Shown here: piece after piece, positions 61,337-64,000 of the stretch
How positions within the stretch are numbered: position 1 is the stretch's first letter
How the letters are laid out: each line of letters opens with the position of its first letter
Assembly: GCF_040958095.1 (NCBI RefSeq)
Contig: NC_091188.1
Coordinates: forward strand, 3,015,181 to 3,079,180
Origin: Procambarus clarkii
Lineage: Eukaryota; Arthropoda; Malacostraca; Decapoda; Cambaridae
Direction of reading: 5' to 3'
DNA length: 64,000 nt
Program-made: the position numbers and the translations under genes
The notes under the pieces: generated by a model
The model's input: the letters and a program-made list of their open reading frames with translations, nothing else
Told to the model about the DNA's origin: nothing
Database searches by the model: none

Positions 61337-62599
61337 TAAGACAATGGTGGAGGCCAAAAACGACAGTTGTTGAAAAGCGTTATACGACAGAGTACTGGTA
61401 AGACTGAACACCATGAGCGTAGCTCTCATCCTGTAACTACACTTCGGTAATTACACACACACACACACACACACACACTAATTTAAACCAGTGTCTTATA
61501 TATATGCCAATATATTCTTTCGCTTAAGGAAAAGAATGATAAAAGTGAAAACATTTAAATGACTGCAAGTTAAGGTAATTTGTATTTGATATTGCAGTAT
61601 TGATTATTTTGAAGACATTCCATGTTGTATTTTTCACTTCAGATTGACTAGCCCAGATATCTAAATGAAGCATTTTAAGTCATTAGTTAGGTTCACATTT
61701 ATATGCACAACACGTTTCATTTGTTACCGAAATCTCTGTTTTCATAATGCGGAAAATATTTGCTGTTTCACCTTTGCATATCATTCCTATTATTAGTTTT
61801 ATCCATTTAAAATTTCTCATCTTCATCATATATACAAAACATCTGAATTATTTTGGCAGTTTCCAGCATAATCTGTTGTGCTCTGTTACTAAGTGATATC
61901 AAATGAATTCATGGAATGAAGTTTGTAATTCAAGCGAAGACGTACTGTAATATTTATAGTACAGTATGCTAGCAATTGATCTTTAGTACATTTTTACATA
62001 TTATTTAGAAAGACAGGTTGGTTTAGGGCAATTGCATTCAAGGTGTGGGGGCCCAAATTATATTTTCTTATATTGCTATGCAAAAAATGCATTCTATTGT
62101 ATTTTTTGCTTAAACCTAAATTTATTTTTATGTACCGGTAATTCTTTTAAGTGACAATGCATTTTTTTTTTTTTCATCCAAACAATGTAATTCGTGTAGG
62201 ATTTACATCTATTAAGCTTGTCAAACATTTATATTTGAGAGTTGATGAAGAGTTAGATTTTATTGAGAGTTTATATATATGAGATATTATTAAAGTGTAA
62301 TGTGCATCTAGTCCAATAAATTGATTAACACACTTGAATTTTGTTATCCCATATTATTGCTGTATTTAAAAATTGTTGCATTGTACTTTGCACAGGGAAA
62401 CAATAACCTTTTTCTGTTTTTTGGAGGCATAAGCAATGTGAAAACTACACTAAGCAGGAATAAAAATTATTACATGGTGTAATATTTAAGCAAACCAACC
62501 TACACAGTAAAAGCTGTTTTCTACCTCATATGCTGCACTTATCCTTTCCACAGTGTTGTCTACCTATTACTATTCATAGTATTTTGCTCTCGAATATGT

Positions 62600-63040
62600 T
62601 GCCAAAATGTATACTCTGCTCTTAACATGTCCTCATGTCGACTTTTATCATCTGTGTTTTCATGTCCCCTTCCAGCAGCTGTGTCCTTATGTACCCTTTC
62701 AGCTGCTGTGTCTTCATATTCCCTCACATTACAGTATTTGTGTCCCTCTCGTAATCTGCAACCTTGTGTTCCTGTGTCTCCTCTCACCAGACATGTCCTC
62801 ATGATCCTCTCTATATCAGTGTCCTTTTATCCCCGCTCACCATGTATGATAGGTAATGATACACAGACGATCTCATTATCTATGTATTATCATATCCCAT
62901 CTCCCCATCTGTGTCCTTGGGTTCCTTTTCATGAAATGTGTCCTCATATTCTGTAGTATTACCTTGTGTGTCCTCGTGTACCCCATCACTATCTCTTATC
63001 TTCATGGTCCCTTTTATCACCTGTGTCCTCGTGTTTCCTC
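62600..63040 (+). repeat. Degenerate tandem repeat of about 30 bp
   Basis: The phrase CTGTGTCCTYATGTACCC followed by TTTCAGCTG or a TCTCACC-like stretch recurs at irregular 28-40-bp steps. It explains repetitive short frames on both strands. Confidence 0.55.
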
Positions 63041-63054
63041 ATTTTTTTATTTTA

Positions 63055-63235
63055 TTTATACAAGATTTCTTGTATTCTTGTAAAGTCACTAACATGCATA
63101 GCATTTGGGGCAGGTCCTTAATCTTAATTTTCCCTGGACTTGCCAAATTGTTTAACAACCAGGTACCCGTTCACTGCTGGGTGAACAGAGGCACACAGTT
63201 AAGGATTGGCACCTAGTCAATCCTCCCCGGCCAGG
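63055..63235 (-). mobile_element. SINE/LINE 3' end
   Basis: The complement contains CCCAGCAGTGAACGGGTACC (SINE body, as at 44410-44450) and further on GATTAAGGACCTGCCCCAAAT and TGTTAGTGACTTTACAAGAA. This parallels 193-240 and suggests that the SINE tail derives from the LINE 3' end. Confidence 0.55.
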
Positions 63236-63399
63236 ATACGCAATCAAGCCAAATCGCTTGTGAAGCAAGCAAACAAACCCTACAAGCAAAACGGATACAT
63301 TACTAAGAATGCATGAGCAAACCTGAAATTTAACTAGATACAAATACATATTCCAATCTCTGTTGTCAAAACCATGTTACTTCAAGAAATGGGAACTGA

Positions 63400-63800
63400 C
63401 AGAAGAGCAATCACTGATACTCCAAGAGCAGAAAGTAGTAAAGAATATTATAGGTCTTAAACTGAGAAGTATGTGTATGGAGAGCATAAAACATCCACCA
63501 GAAAGTGTGGCATTGTAATTGCCAGAATTAGACGGGGATATTACTTATGGCAGGTGATTGCAGGTAATGAATCTCCCAACAGTAAGTACTCCAGTTGTAA
63601 ACTCGGACACACTTTTCACTATACTAATGCCTGCCCTGTCATCTATGTTCTAGACCAAATGGAATGAGATACTTTGAGCTCATTTTAATTATTAAATCAC
63701 TCGCGGGCATTAGAAGATCTCATATACAGTACTATACTCTACCCAAAGTTTGCTGGTACATGATACTGGGATAGATGAATTTATAGGTCTCTTAATATGT
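63400..63800 (+). mobile_element. LINE C-terminal fragment
   Basis: It translates to IARIRRGYYLWQVIAGNESP, NSKYSSCKLGHTFHYTNACP, VIYVLDQ, the same module as 29735-30100 (minus): IRLGYRYLWQMA...CPVIRDF. The downstream GTTTGCTGGTACATGATACT matches the fragment at 28205. Confidence 0.7.
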
Positions 63801-64000
63801 ACTCTGTAATCCCTTGTATTGGATAGAGTAGCATCACACTGCTGTATACCCAAGTTTAATGTTGATATAATAATAATAACAATAATAATAATTCAGTGTG
63901 TTGGGGAACAAGCAGCAAGAGTATATATCTATACATGTTAGGTATATCGAGGTCCCCCCCCCTCCCCCAGGGTCAAATTACTGACCCTCCCCAAAGATGT

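Larger units (their letters stand above)
56998..64000. other. Region downstream of TMEM30: repeats, no convincing gene
   Basis: It contains the TMEM30 3' UTR (end not located; ATTAAA at about 57581 is one candidate signal), foldback elements at 57752-58029 and 60386-61336, TA microsatellite at 58797-58935, duplicated blocks at 58.3-59.6 kb, a degenerate tandem array at 62.6-63.04 kb, and SINE/LINE ends at 63.06-63.8 kb. 59620-60380 and 61340-62550 show nothing else recognisable. Confidence 0.5.

Overview
The window looks like nuclear DNA of a decapod crustacean. It is AT-rich and intron-rich, with a chitin-binding cuticle protein of crustacean type, tRNA-derived SINEs, several non-LTR retrotransposon families, many foldback elements, long AT/ATT/GT microsatellites and a very frequent TACTGTA-like word. 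The taxon call is inference from these traits; no species can be named. No CRISPR, operon or other bacterial structure is present.

Three host genes can be assembled exon by exon with consistent splice phases. (1) 592-1996, + strand: a small secreted cuticle protein (3 exons, about 102 aa) with a TATA box, an arthropod initiator and a possible FTZ-F1 site. (2) 26421-5365, - strand: RAD23 (10 exons, 401 aa; UBL, UBA1, XPC-binding domain, UBA2), a ubiquitin-receptor and nucleotide-excision-repair protein. (3) 30784-56997, + strand: a CDC50/TMEM30 flippase beta subunit (7 coding exons, 367 aa). It has a second possible first exon at 48936-49080 that would swap the short cytosolic N-terminus for a coiled coil. 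RAD23 and TMEM30 are head to head, with start codons about 4.4 kb apart.

Most of the remaining sequence is mobile or repetitive DNA inside introns. The RAD23 introns hold three copies of an unclassified composite repeat (about 6.1-8.4, 13.9-15.3 and 20.3-21.9 kb), a 100-bp hAT-type MITE with an 8-bp target duplication, a possible pogo/Tigger-like element and two adjacent perfect palindromes. The 4.4 kb between RAD23 and TMEM30 is a patchwork of LINE pieces in both orientations.

The most striking structure is in TMEM30 intron 1. A 33-bp minisatellite (30.96-32.26 kb) is split by a 9.56-kb element (32266-41828) with inverted termini of about 660 bp and a 9-bp flanking duplication, GATGATGAC. 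It contains the 3' part of a Mutator-like transposase gene. I read it as a long-TIR Mutator-like element. Both termini carry the same 75-codon reading frame, and its interior records an ordered series of duplications and LINE insertions.

Downstream of TMEM30 (57-64 kb) I see no further convincing gene, only foldback elements, AT microsatellite, a repeated block with a coding look, a degenerate minisatellite and SINE/LINE ends.
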